Notes under the pieces: model-generated
What the model was told of the DNA's origin: nothing
Database searches by the model: none
Seen by the model: only the letters and a program-made list of their open reading frames with translations
In this document: positions 18,494 to 27,320 of the stretch, one piece after another
Position numbering within the stretch: position 1 is the stretch's first letter
Layout: each line of letters opens with the position of its first letter
Position numbers and translations under genes: made by a program
Assembly (NCBI RefSeq): GCF_019392245.1
Contig: NZ_JAHXRL010000003.1
Coordinates: forward strand, 248,001-312,000
From: Sulfitobacter sp. CW3
Lineage (GTDB): Bacteria; Pseudomonadota; Alphaproteobacteria; Rhodobacterales; Rhodobacteraceae
DNA: 64,000 bases
Direction of reading: 5' to 3'

Positions 18494-19060
18494 ATGGGGC
18501 TGGAAATGGATCTTACGGGGCAATTGCTGGTGGCGATGCCTGGCATGGGCGACCCACGGTTCGATCATTCTGTCATCTTTATTTGCACCCATTCCGCCGA
18601 TGGGGCGATGGGGCTGATCGTCAACAAACCAGCGCCTGATCTGAAACTTACTGACGTTTTGGATAAACTCAGCGATGTTGAGTTTAACGATACATCGGGG
18701 CTTGGCGTGCATTTTGGCGGCCCGGTCGAGACATCGCGCGGCTTTGTTTTGCACAGCGCTGAATACCAATCGGTGCTGCAAACCCTGAATGTCACAGACG
18801 GGTTCGGGATGACCGCCACTTTGGACGTGCTAGAGGATATCGCCCGCGGCAAGGGGCCTGCGCAGGCGTTGTTGATGTTGGGCTATGCCGGTTGGGGTGA
18901 GAATCAGCTTGAACACGAGATTGCCCAAAACGGCTGGCTGACTTGCGATGCCACGCCCGAGATCGTGTTCGATCTGCCCGACGCTGATAAATGGGCGGCG
19001 GCGCTGTCATCGCTTGGCATTGACCCGCTGGGCCTAAGTTCGGCTGCGGGACGTGCCTAG
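18494..19060 (+). CDS. yqgE: YqgE/AlgH-family protein
   Basis: 188 residues from ATG 18494, which has GGGGGA five bases upstream; a second ATG twelve bases on is the alternative. The conserved N-terminal [20 protein letters not shown] and the GLIVNKP and GGPV elements identify the YqgE (UPF0301/AlgH) family, a soluble protein of unsettled function. The frame is open further upstream but that region lacks family similarity and crosses the divergent gene. Its stop codon abuts that of tsaC on the opposite strand. Confidence 0.9.
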   Translation: MGLEMDLTGQLLVAMPGMGDPRFDHSVIFICTHSADGAMGLIVNKPAPDLKLTDVLDKLSDVEFNDTSGLGVHFGGPVETSRGFVLHSAEYQSVLQTLNVTDGFGMTATLDVLEDIARGKGPAQALLMLGYAGWGENQLEHEIAQNGWLTCDATPEIVFDLPDADKWAAALSSLGIDPLGLSSAAGRA

Positions 19061-19993
19061 CTAGCGTGGTGCGGCGGCGCGGCGCAGGCGGTCATTGATG
19101 GCCCGACCAAGACCGTGATCCGGAATAGGCGCAATGGCGATGGGTTTAGCCATCGCATCAAGGGCATGCAGATAATCGAACAGATTGGCCGCAGCTTGGG
19201 TCAGATCACCGCTGGGCGAAAGGTTCAAATCGCCTGAAATCGTGCCAAATCCTAACAGAACCTCGCCCTCTGATGCCGTTTGTGCGTTCAGACGGACTTG
19301 CGCGGCGGGCGCGTAATGCGATGTCATTTGCCCCGGCGCGATGATCTCTGCACCGTCGGCGACGTCTATCTGCATGCCAAGCGCGGCTTCAATCGCCTCA
19401 ATAGGGAGACCCCCTGCGCGCAGCAAAATAGGTTTTGTTTGGGTTAATCCGATGATGGTGCTTTCTAGCCCGACTGCACAGGGGCCGTCATCCACGACAG
19501 CGTCAATGCGCCCGTCCAGCCCCGCCAGCACATGGGCCGCTGTTGTCGCGCTGATGCGCCCCGACGGATTGGCCGATGGTGCTGCAATGGGGCCGTCAAA
19601 CGCCTGCAAGATCGCGTGCGATGTCGGGTGTGCGGGCACGCGCAGGGCAACGCTGTCCAACCCTGCGGTGACAAGCGACGACAAGCCATGATTGCTGGTT
19701 AACGGCAAAACCAACGTCAGCGGACCGGGCCAAAATGCAGTTGCAAGGATTTCGGCGTTGTCCGACCAAACGCCATAGCGCTGCGCGTCATCAACATCGG
19801 CAAGGTGCACAATCAGCGGGTTAAAGCTGGGCCGGCCTTTTGCTTCATAGATACGGGCCACCGCCGTGCCATTGCGGGCGTCAGCAGCCAGCCCGTAAAC
19901 CGTTTCAGTGGGCAGCGCGACCAATCCGCCAGCGGCCAGAACAGCGGCGGCGCGGGCGATCCCTTGGGGGTCAGGCTGCAGGATATCGGTCAT
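19061..19993 (-). CDS. tsaC: Threonylcarbamoyl-AMP synthase (Sua5 type)
   Basis: 310 residues. It makes threonylcarbamoyl-AMP for the t6A37 modification of ANN-decoding tRNAs. The YrdC domain is clear (PTETVYGLAADA, KGRPSFNPLIVH), and about 100 residues beyond it form the Sua5 C-terminal domain. ATG 19993 (MTDILQPDP) fits the family; the upstream open frame does not. Convergent with yqgE, stop codons touching. Confidence 0.93.
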   Translation of the reverse strand: MTDILQPDPQGIARAAAVLAAGGLVALPTETVYGLAADARNGTAVARIYEAKGRPSFNPLIVHLADVDDAQRYGVWSDNAEILATAFWPGPLTLVLPLTSNHGLSSLVTAGLDSVALRVPAHPTSHAILQAFDGPIAAPSANPSGRISATTAAHVLAGLDGRIDAVVDDGPCAVGLESTIIGLTQTKPILLRAGGLPIEAIEAALGMQIDVADGAEIIAPGQMTSHYAPAAQVRLNAQTASEGEVLLGFGTISGDLNLSPSGDLTQAAANLFDYLHALDAMAKPIAIAPIPDHGLGRAINDRLRRAAAPR

Positions 19994-20148
19994 CTGTTCA
20001 CTCAAAGCCTTTGTGACGCTGTGTTTCGGGTTGCGGTGGCGGGCCAGTCGCAGCATCCTTGCGAAACTGCCCCCGGTTTATGTTTGTGGGCTTATCAGGT
20101 CGATGCTCTATTTGCCAAGCAGACGCGCACGCCCAAGGAGGAATTACG

Positions 20149-21864
20149 ATGCCATACCGCGCCCCCGTCGAGGATTATAATTTTCTGTTCAACCATATTG
20201 TTGGGCTTGAGGACGTGCGTGCCACGGATAAATTCGCCGAGGCCACGGATGATGTGACCCGTGCGATTTTGGAAGAAGCGGGCAAGCTGTGTAATGATGT
20301 GATGGCCCCCCTGCAGCGCCCCGGCGATCTGCAACCTGCCAAGCTGGAAAACGGTGTGGTGCGCACATCGCCCGGTTATGCGGATGGTTTCAAAGCCATC
20401 GCAGACGGCGGTTGGATCGGCATCAGCGCGGACCCCGAATATGGCGGGATGGGCCTGCCGTTGACCATGGCCAGCGCCGTGAACGAAATGATGAGCGGCG
20501 CGTGCCTGTCGCTGCAATTGGCCCCGTTGATGAGCCAAGGCCAGATCGAGGCGCTGGAACACCACGCCAGCGACGCGATCAAGGAATTGTATTTGCCCAA
20601 GCTGATTAGCGGCGAATGGACCGGCACGATGAACCTGACCGAACCGCAAGCCGGATCGGACGTGGGCGCGCTTTCCTCAAAGGCCGAAGACAACGGCGAT
20701 GGGACGTTCAACATCTCGGGTCAGAAGATTTATATCAGTTGGGGCGATAATGATTTTGCGGACAACGTCTGCCATTTGGTGCTTGCGCGCCTGCCGGGTG
20801 CGCCTGCGGGCACCAAGGGGATCAGCCTGTTCTTGGTGCCCAAGTTTCTGCCAAACGAAGATGGCAGCCTAGGGGCCAGAAACACGCTGCAAGTGGTCAG
20901 CCTTGAGCACAAGATGGGCCTACACGGATCGCCCACATGCGTGATGCAATACGACAAAGCCGTCGGTTGGCTGGTCGGTCCTGAACAGGGCGGCATGGCG
21001 GCGATGTTTACCATGATGAACAACGCGCGGCTGGGCGTCGGCGAACAAGGTATCGGCGTTGCCGAAGCGGCCTATCAACATGCGCTGTCCTATGCGTTGG
21101 ACCGCAAGCAGGGCAAAAACATCCGGCCAAACGGGTCTGGTACCATTGTTGATCATGCGGACGTGCGCCGCATGTTGATGACGATGAAGGCCGAAACCTT
21201 TGCCGCGCGGGCCATTGCTGCCAGTTGTGCGGTGGCCATCGACATGACCAACGCCACCGGCGAGGCGGAGTGGAAATCGCGTGCCGCATTCCTGACCCCG
21301 ATCACCAAAGCGTTCGGAACAGACGTCGGGGTAGAGGTGGCGCAGATGGGTGTGCAGGTGCACGGTGGCATGGGCGTAATCGAAGAAACAGGCGCGGCGC
21401 AGTACTGCCGCGATGTGCGCGTGACCGCAATCTACGAGGGTACCAACGGCATTCAGGCGATGGATCTGGTGGCACGCAAGATGATGGATGGCGGCGAGGC
21501 CGCGAACCGACTGATGGACGAAATCGAAGCCCATGCCGAAGCGGCGCGCGACGCGTTCCCGAACATGGCCGACGCGGTTTGGCAAGCGACAGAAACCCTG
21601 CGCGAGACCACCGAATGGCTGGTTGCCCAAGACGACATGGACACGCGGTTCGCCGGTGCGGTGCCGTATCTTCGGGCCTTTGCACGCGTGTTGGGGGGGC
21701 ATTTGCACCTCAAGGCGGCCTTGGCTGACAAGGGCGGTCCGCGCGAAAAGCTGGCGCGGTTCTATATCCTGCGCTTGTTGCCTGAACATGCGGGCCTGCT
21801 GGTGCATGCGCAGTCGGGGGCAGATGATCTGTTTGCACTGACCACAGATGAATTGGTTGCCTGA
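20149..21864 (+). CDS. Acyl-CoA dehydrogenase, DmdC-like
   Basis: 571 residues from ATG 20149, seven bases after a perfect AGGAGG. FAD-dependent acyl-CoA dehydrogenase with an extra C-terminal helical domain, longer than typical ~390-residue enzymes. Seen: TMNLTEPQAGSDVGAL (FAD/substrate loop), GLHGSPT, and AIYEGTNGIQAMDL around the catalytic region. Overall length and N-terminus (MPYRAPVEDYNF) resemble the methylmercaptopropionyl-CoA dehydrogenases (DmdC) of roseobacters, which have several paralogues; substrate is therefore uncertain. It overlaps the MBL hydrolase gene by one base. Confidence 0.88.
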   Translation: MPYRAPVEDYNFLFNHIVGLEDVRATDKFAEATDDVTRAILEEAGKLCNDVMAPLQRPGDLQPAKLENGVVRTSPGYADGFKAIADGGWIGISADPEYGGMGLPLTMASAVNEMMSGACLSLQLAPLMSQGQIEALEHHASDAIKELYLPKLISGEWTGTMNLTEPQAGSDVGALSSKAEDNGDGTFNISGQKIYISWGDNDFADNVCHLVLARLPGAPAGTKGISLFLVPKFLPNEDGSLGARNTLQVVSLEHKMGLHGSPTCVMQYDKAVGWLVGPEQGGMAAMFTMMNNARLGVGEQGIGVAEAAYQHALSYALDRKQGKNIRPNGSGTIVDHADVRRMLMTMKAETFAARAIAASCAVAIDMTNATGEAEWKSRAAFLTPITKAFGTDVGVEVAQMGVQVHGGMGVIEETGAAQYCRDVRVTAIYEGTNGIQAMDLVARKMMDGGEAANRLMDEIEAHAEAARDAFPNMADAVWQATETLRETTEWLVAQDDMDTRFAGAVPYLRAFARVLGGHLHLKAALADKGGPREKLARFYILRLLPEHAGLLVHAQSGADDLFALTTDELVA

Positions 21865-22925
21865 TGACCGTTAAAAAAGTCGTGGGCCTGCGTTACCCTT
21901 GGGATACGCCGCCCGCCCATAACGAGGCGATCGAGGTCGCGCCGGGTGTGCTTTGGCTGCGCTTGCCGCTGCCGATGAAGCTGGACCATGTGAACGTCTA
22001 TGCCTTTGACGAAGGCGACAGCTGGACAATCATCGATACCGGATTTTCGTCCAAGAAAGCCAAGGGAATCTGGACCGAACTGATGGCGGGGCCCCTTGGG
22101 GGCAAGCCGGTTTCGCGCGTGGTCGTGACCCATCACCACCCCGATCACATCGGGCTGGCAGGGTGGTTCCAAACTGAACACGGGGCCGAACTGGTCACCA
22201 CCCGCACGGCATGGCTGACGGCGCGGATGTTGACGCTCGACACTCAAGAAACACCTGCCGCCGAAACACTGGCATTCTACAAGATGTCGGGCATGGATCG
22301 TGATCTATACGAAAAACGCGCCTCCGAGCGGCCATTCAACTTTGCCGATATCGTTGATCCGCTGCCCTTGGGCTTTACCCGCATCAAGCAAGACGATCAG
22401 ATCACCATCGGTGGGCGCGTGTTTGACGTGCACATGGGCAATGGCCACGCGCCCGAACACGCCACCCTATGGAGCAGGGATGACAATCTGGTCATCGCGG
22501 GCGATCAGATTTTGTCATCGATCAGCCCGAATGTAGGTGTGTATGCAACTGAACCCATGGCCGACCCAATCGGCGAATGGCTGGAGGCCTGCGAACGTCT
22601 GGCCCCGATGGGCCGCGAGGATCATCTGGTACTTGGTGGGCACAAACTGCCGTTCACGGGGCTGCCCACGCGCATGCGCCAGTTGATCGACAATCACCAC
22701 GGCGCGCTGAAACGGTTGGTCAAATATATCGACACGCCGAAATCTGCCTCGGAATGCTTTCCGACCTTGTTCAAACGCAAGATTGGCGAAGGCGAATATG
22801 GGCTGGCATTGGTCGAGGCAGTCGCACATCTAAGTCATCTGTATCAAACCGGTCTTGCCACGCGCGAATTGCGGGCAGAAGATGGGGCTTGGGTGTATCA
22901 GGCAACGGAACAAGCCAATGGATGA
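21864..22925 (+). CDS. MBL-fold metallo-hydrolase
   Basis: 353 residues. The metal site [13 protein letters not shown] at about residues 88-100 marks a metallo-beta-lactamase-fold hydrolase, with further His/Asp ligands in NGHAPEHATLW and IAGDQILSSISP. A C-terminal extension of ~80 residues is present. The one-base stop/start overlap with the acyl-CoA dehydrogenase (TGATG) suggests a shared pathway, perhaps thioester hydrolysis. The next gene overlaps its end by 8 bp. Confidence 0.88.
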   Translation: MTVKKVVGLRYPWDTPPAHNEAIEVAPGVLWLRLPLPMKLDHVNVYAFDEGDSWTIIDTGFSSKKAKGIWTELMAGPLGGKPVSRVVVTHHHPDHIGLAGWFQTEHGAELVTTRTAWLTARMLTLDTQETPAAETLAFYKMSGMDRDLYEKRASERPFNFADIVDPLPLGFTRIKQDDQITIGGRVFDVHMGNGHAPEHATLWSRDDNLVIAGDQILSSISPNVGVYATEPMADPIGEWLEACERLAPMGREDHLVLGGHKLPFTGLPTRMRQLIDNHHGALKRLVKYIDTPKSASECFPTLFKRKIGEGEYGLALVEAVAHLSHLYQTGLATRELRAEDGAWVYQATEQANG

Positions 22926-23403
22926 TCTTATCAGAACCGCCGCCGAGGCCGCCGAGGCGGATGCCTTGCCGCGTTTGCACGAGGTCCATTCTGACGCCAC
23001 ACAGCGTAATGCCGCCCAGCAAGCGGTGCCAAAGGGCATGACAAACACGCCTGTGTCAAAGAAATCACCGGCACAATGGGCCTACGAGCGGGTCGTGCTG
23101 TACCTCAAAAACTTTGAGGAGCAGTTGGACGGGGACCAAGAGGTCGCAATGGGGTTCACAGGCGGCGACGCGGGCGTTTTGCGGATCGAAGGAATGGGGT
23201 ATTTCGACCCTGATATTGTCACCTTTTACGGTCAGGACGGCGGGGGTGGACGGATGCAATTGGTGCAGCATGTCAGCCAGTTGAACGTCGCCTTGCGTGC
23301 CTTGCCAAAGGCCAAGCCCGAAAAGCCCGCGAATCGGATCGGCTTTCGCTTGGTCGAGGATATCGAAGCTGATGCAGCCCTGACGCAGACAAAAAACACA
23401 TAA
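22918..23403 (+). CDS. Uncharacterised protein, probably DUF6173 family
   Basis: 161 residues starting MDDLIRTAAEAAEAD. The first ~45 residues are polar and Ala-rich; the conserved-looking core begins at WAYERVVLYLKNFEEQLD and continues through GGDAGVLRIEGMGYFDPD and QLVQHVSQLNV. From memory this matches a small soluble family widespread in Rhodobacterales (DUF6173); I cannot check. Overlap with the MBL gene suggests co-translation. No signal peptide or catalytic motif seen. Confidence 0.75.
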   Translation: MDDLIRTAAEAAEADALPRLHEVHSDATQRNAAQQAVPKGMTNTPVSKKSPAQWAYERVVLYLKNFEEQLDGDQEVAMGFTGGDAGVLRIEGMGYFDPDIVTFYGQDGGGGRMQLVQHVSQLNVALRALPKAKPEKPANRIGFRLVEDIEADAALTQTKNT

Positions 23404-23493
23404 GATCGTGTTCTTTGATATCGTGACATGGGCGCGCGAATGCAGTAACCACGTTTTCAAATTGGATGAACACCAAGTCAAAGGATTACGAAA

Positions 23494-23628
23494 ATGGCCA
23501 AACATGAACACGGCTCCATGGATACCACGTCACAGGAAAAGACCTTTGACAACTTCATGAACTGGGTCAAATGGTCCTCGATCGTGATCATTGGTATCCT
23601 TGTCTTTATGGCAATCTTCGCCCGCTAA
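23494..23628 (+). CDS. aa3-type cytochrome c oxidase subunit IV
   Basis: A 44-residue protein: a polar N-terminus (MAKHEHGSMDTTSQEKTFD), the conserved FMNWVKWSS junction, one hydrophobic helix to IFAR. This is the pattern of the bacterial aa3 oxidase subunit IV mini-protein, which sits in the inner membrane beside subunits I-III. The catalytic subunits are not in the window. Confidence 0.85.
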   Translation: MAKHEHGSMDTTSQEKTFDNFMNWVKWSSIVIIGILVFMAIFAR

Positions 23629-23660
23629 GACCTTCGGCACCTACCCAACAGGACTATAAT

Positions 23661-24263
23661 ATGCGTATTTGGATGGCACTGGCCTGTGTCGCAATCGTTG
23701 CGGCATGTGCGAACGATACCGGCATTGATAATTCACCGGCCGAAGTCGCCGCCGCAGCCTATTCCGCGCCGGGCCCTAAATCACTGACTTTGCTGACCAT
23801 GGTTAACAACCGCTCGGGCAGCGGCGCGCACACGGCGTTGCTGGTGAATGGGTCGCAGCAGGTGATCTTTGATCCGGCAGGGTCGTTTCGCGACCCACGG
23901 GTGATTGAACGGGGTGATGTGCTTTATGGTATGTCGCCAAACTGGGTCGAGGCCTATAAATCCTCGCACGCTCGTAAAACGCACCACGTGCGCAGTCAGA
24001 CCGTCTCGGTGACCGAACAGCAAGCTGAACAGCTTCTTAAAGCGGTGATGACTAACGGGCAGGTCCCCGCAGCCTATTGCGCCAGCGCGACATCAAGCTT
24101 GCTGTCGGACGTGGCGGGTTTCGAGGGGATCGGCAAAACCTATTATCCCGGTAAATTGTCCGAGAGATTTGCGGCGCTGCCAAATGTCACCACGACGCAG
24201 TATTACGAAAATGACGCAGGTCACGTGCTTGATGGTGTGCAGGCGGCGCTGTTAGCCGAGTAA
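23661..24263 (+). CDS. Lipoprotein, possible permuted papain-fold (NlpC/P60-like) enzyme
   Basis: 200 residues. The N-terminus MRIWMALACVAIVAACAND is a lipoprotein signal with lipobox I-V-A-A-C. The core has SGSGAHTALLV with a histidine at about residue 54, then PAAYCASATSSLL with a cysteine at about 137. A His strand before a Cys helix is the order seen in circularly permuted NlpC/P60-like hydrolases; this is inference only. Starts 32 bases after the oxidase subunit gene. The 3' end overlaps convergent azlD by 12 bp. Confidence 0.7.
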   Translation: MRIWMALACVAIVAACANDTGIDNSPAEVAAAAYSAPGPKSLTLLTMVNNRSGSGAHTALLVNGSQQVIFDPAGSFRDPRVIERGDVLYGMSPNWVEAYKSSHARKTHHVRSQTVSVTEQQAEQLLKAVMTNGQVPAAYCASATSSLLSDVAGFEGIGKTYYPGKLSERFAALPNVTTTQYYENDAGHVLDGVQAALLAE

Positions 24264-24581
24264 CCAAAGCAGGCCGTATAGCGTGGCGGCACCGCTGATA
24301 ATCGCCAGCAACACGTTCTTTGTGATGATCCCCACAGTAAGTGCAACCGCCGCTGCCGCAAAACGCGGGGGATCGAACTGTCCCCCCGTCGCGGCGGGGG
24401 CAAAGACCTGAGGGACCACCAAAGCGGGCAGGATGGCAACGGCGGTGTAACGCAGATGGCGCAGCAGCCATGCGGGCATTTCGCGGTCGCCCACCAATCC
24501 GGTAAAGACAAAGCGCAAGCCAAAGCTGCCGATGCCAAGGCCGATAATCACAAACCACAATGTGCCCTTATCGATCATCAT
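24252..24581 (-). CDS. azlD: AzlD-type branched-chain amino acid exporter subunit
   Basis: 109 residues with four hydrophobic helices and the AzlD pattern (RHLRYTAVAILPALVVPQV). It forms the small partner of AzlC in export of branched-chain amino acids or analogues. The ATG overlaps the azlC stop by 4 bp. Its 3' end overlaps the opposing lipoprotein gene. Confidence 0.88.
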   Translation of the reverse strand: MMIDKGTLWFVIIGLGIGSFGLRFVFTGLVGDREMPAWLLRHLRYTAVAILPALVVPQVFAPAATGGQFDPPRFAAAAVALTVGIITKNVLLAIISGAATLYGLLWLLG

Positions 24582-25297
24582 GCTGCTCCCTCCGACCGGC
24601 GATCAAGCAAGACTTCGGTCTGGGCACCTGCCATCATGCCGACGACCCCCGCCACGATCAGACCCAGCGAATAGGGAATACCCGCTGTTGCCAAAGACGC
24701 AACTGACGCGACCAACGCGGCGACCACATGCGCGGGTGTACGAAACATCGGCGCGATCATCGCCAGAAATGTGATGGGCAGGGCGAAATCCAACGCCCAG
24801 CTGTCCGGGATCTGCGCGCCCAACAAGGCACCGACCAGCGTGAATAAATACCAAAGCGGGACGATAGGCGTCACGCAGCCAAAGAAATACGACATCCGCT
24901 GCGGAATGGTCATGTCGGGCTGTTTTTCATATTGCGCCATCGAGCACACATAAGATTGATCGACTGTCAGATACGCCGCAAACGCGCGTTGCCACAGGGG
25001 GGCTGCACCGATGTAGGGCGTCAGGGACGCGGAATACATCGCCATGCGCAGGTTCACCGCCAGCGCCGAGGCCAGTACAATCGCCGTCGGGGCGTGTTCC
25101 TGCATAAGTTGAAGCGCCGTAAACTGCGCCGCACCCGCGATCACGACGACGGAAAAGGCCAGCGTTTCAAATACGCTCAGCCCTGCCTCGGTCGCGAGAA
25201 TGCCGAACAGGGATGAAAATGGAATGATCACCAAAACAAACGGGGCCGCATCGGCCAGGCCCTTGCGGAAGGCCGATTTCGTGGTGGTGATGGTCAT
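24578..25297 (-). CDS. azlC: AzlC-family branched-chain amino acid permease
   Basis: 239 residues, polytopic. The N-terminal G-x-x-D-A-A-P-F segment, GAAQFTALQL and LTVDQSYVCS are AzlC family features. With AzlD it should form an inner-membrane exporter of branched-chain amino acids. Divergent from fdhD with 48 bases between start codons, so the two promoters must be compact or overlapping. Confidence 0.9.
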   Translation of the reverse strand: MTITTTKSAFRKGLADAAPFVLVIIPFSSLFGILATEAGLSVFETLAFSVVVIAGAAQFTALQLMQEHAPTAIVLASALAVNLRMAMYSASLTPYIGAAPLWQRAFAAYLTVDQSYVCSMAQYEKQPDMTIPQRMSYFFGCVTPIVPLWYLFTLVGALLGAQIPDSWALDFALPITFLAMIAPMFRTPAHVVAALVASVASLATAGIPYSLGLIVAGVVGMMAGAQTEVLLDRRSEGAA

Positions 25298-25345
25298 GCT
25301 TTACCCCTAGGCTATTCCCATATCCTTAGCCGCCGTCCGAAGGGG

Positions 25346-26233
25346 ATGCAATTGCCTGTGAACCTTGACACCGATGCCTATCTGATCGCCCCGCAGCCGG
25401 GGGCACCACGCCTGACCCGTGCGGTAAAGGGCCGCGACCACACCGGGGCAGAATTGACCATCAATGTGGTAGAAGAACGCCCGCTTACGATTTTTCTGAA
25501 CGCGCAGGAAATCGTGACGGCAATGACCATCGGCGACTACCCTGAATATCTGGCGCTTGGGTTTCTCCGCAACCAAGGCATGCTGCGCGACGGCGAGGAA
25601 ATTACCCGCGTAGACTATGACGAAGACCTTGAGGTCGTCGTGGTTCGCACCGCCCGCAAAACCGATTACGAAGACAAGATGCGCAAGAAAACCCGCACCA
25701 GCGGCTGCGCTGTCGGCACTGTTTTTGGCGATATGATGGAGGGGCTGGAGGGCGTAAGCCTGCCCGCCACACCGGTCCATACTTCGTGGCTTTACCGTCT
25801 GAGCGCGCAGATCAACCGCACGCCCAGCCTGTATCTCGAGGCTGGCGCGATCCATGGAACGATTCTGTGCCAAGGCGATAAGCCATTGGTTTATATGGAG
25901 GACGTCGGGCGTCATAACGCCGTCGACAAGATCGCAGGCTGGATGTTGTCTGAAAATGTGCCTGCGGATGACAAGATATTATACACCACCGGGCGCCTGA
26001 CCTCTGAGATGGTGATCAAAACCGCGATGATGGGTATTCCGGTGCTGGCGTCGCGGTCTGGATTTACCGCATGGGGCGTTGAAATTGCGAACCAGGTTGG
26101 CCTGACGTTGATCGGCCGGATGAAGGGCAAACGTTTTATCTGCCTCGCCGGAGAAGACCGCCTTGTGCGCGACGCTGACCCGGATTTGGTTCTTGAGGAA
26201 CCTAAACGCGCCGGGCGGAAGGGATCGGAATGA
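25346..26233 (+). CDS. fdhD: Formate dehydrogenase sulfurtransferase FdhD, CxxG variant
   Basis: 295 residues. FdhD sulfurates the Mo-bis-MGD cofactor for formate dehydrogenase. MEDVGRHNAVDKIAG and TTGRLTSEMVIK are family hallmarks. The active-site loop, residues 119-124, is SGCAVG: Cys121 is kept, but the second cysteine of the usual C-x-x-C is glycine. First gene of fdhD-mobA-mobB-moeA, each overlapping the next by 4 bp. Confidence 0.92.
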   Translation: MQLPVNLDTDAYLIAPQPGAPRLTRAVKGRDHTGAELTINVVEERPLTIFLNAQEIVTAMTIGDYPEYLALGFLRNQGMLRDGEEITRVDYDEDLEVVVVRTARKTDYEDKMRKKTRTSGCAVGTVFGDMMEGLEGVSLPATPVHTSWLYRLSAQINRTPSLYLEAGAIHGTILCQGDKPLVYMEDVGRHNAVDKIAGWMLSENVPADDKILYTTGRLTSEMVIKTAMMGIPVLASRSGFTAWGVEIANQVGLTLIGRMKGKRFICLAGEDRLVRDADPDLVLEEPKRAGRKGSE

Positions 26234-26832
26234 AACAGCCACTTGGGGTTATTCTGGCCGGTGGGCAGGCCACGCGCATGGGCGGCGGTGACAAGGGTTT
26301 GCTGAGGTTGGGTGGTCGCACATTGCTGTCTCATGTGATCGAACGTCTGTCGCCGCAGGTTGCTGAACTGGCGCTGAATGCCAATGGCGATGCGGCACGG
26401 TTTGATGCGCTTGATCTGACGGTTTTGCCTGACAGTATCGATGGTTTTGTGGGGCCCTTGGCGGGCGTCCTTGCGGGGATGGATTGGGCCGCCGAACGGG
26501 GCGCGGACACCATCGTCACTGCTGCCGCGGATACCCCGTTTTTTCCCGGCGATCTGGTGCCACGGCTGCTGCTTGCCAGCGAGGGGATGACCCACCCGCT
26601 GGTCTTGGCGGCAACACCTGATGCAACAGGCGGCACGGCGCGGCATCCGACATTCGGCCTGTGGCCAGTCGCATTGCGCGATGATCTGCGGGCGGCGCTG
26701 AACGGCGGGCTGCGTAAGGTCGTGATGTGGACCCAACAATACGGCGGACGCGAGGCGTTGTTTCCGCACGAGGCTGCGTTCTTTAATGTGAATACGCCAG
26801 ATGATCTGAAAATCGCCGAGGGCATGCTATGA
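26230..26832 (+). CDS. mobA: Molybdenum cofactor guanylyltransferase
   Basis: 200 residues. MobA transfers GMP to Mo-molybdopterin to form MGD. The nucleotide-binding signature LAGGQATRMGGGDKGLL is at residues 9-25, with LPDSIDGFVGPLAGVLAG and a D-T-P-F-F metal site. Overlaps fdhD (ATGA) and mobB (ATGA). Length and motifs are complete. Confidence 0.93.
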   Translation: MKQPLGVILAGGQATRMGGGDKGLLRLGGRTLLSHVIERLSPQVAELALNANGDAARFDALDLTVLPDSIDGFVGPLAGVLAGMDWAAERGADTIVTAAADTPFFPGDLVPRLLLASEGMTHPLVLAATPDATGGTARHPTFGLWPVALRDDLRAALNGGLRKVVMWTQQYGGREALFPHEAAFFNVNTPDDLKIAEGML

Positions 26833-27320
26833 GAATTTATGGCGTCACGGGTTGGAAAAATGCTGGAAAAACGGGGCTTATGGAACGGCTGGTTGCCGAG
26901 ATTACAGGGCGTGGGTTCAGCGTGTCGACGGTAAAACACGCGCACCACACGTTCGAGGTGGATCATCCAGGCAAGGACAGTCATCGCCACCGCGTCGCCG
27001 GTGCCCGCGAGGTTCTGCTGGCCTCGCGCAATCGCGTCGCACTAATGCACGAACTGCGCGACGAGGAAGAACCGAAGCTGGAGGCGCTGCTGGCGCGGTT
27101 AAGCCCCGTCGATCTGGTGTTGATCGAAGGCTACAAACGCGACGCTCACCCCAAGATCGAGGCGCATCGTGCCGAAACGGGGAACGCTTTGATTGCGCCC
27201 GATGATCAAACCATCAAGGCCGTGGCCAGCGATACCCCGCTTGCGTTGGACCGCCCGGTTTTTGACTTGAATGATACGGTCGCGATCGTAGATTTTATTT
27301 TGGCCGAGGTCGGGCTGTGA
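26829..27320 (+). CDS. mobB: Molybdopterin-guanine dinucleotide biosynthesis protein B
   Basis: 163 residues, P-loop GTPase. Walker A GWKNAGKT is at residues 6-13, VKHAHHTFEVDHPGKDS and LVLIEGYKRD follow, all typical of MobB, an accessory of MobA. It overlaps mobA by 4 bp and the moeA fusion gene by 4 bp (GTGA). Confidence 0.92.
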   Translation: MRIYGVTGWKNAGKTGLMERLVAEITGRGFSVSTVKHAHHTFEVDHPGKDSHRHRVAGAREVLLASRNRVALMHELRDEEEPKLEALLARLSPVDLVLIEGYKRDAHPKIEAHRAETGNALIAPDDQTIKAVASDTPLALDRPVFDLNDTVAIVDFILAEVGL

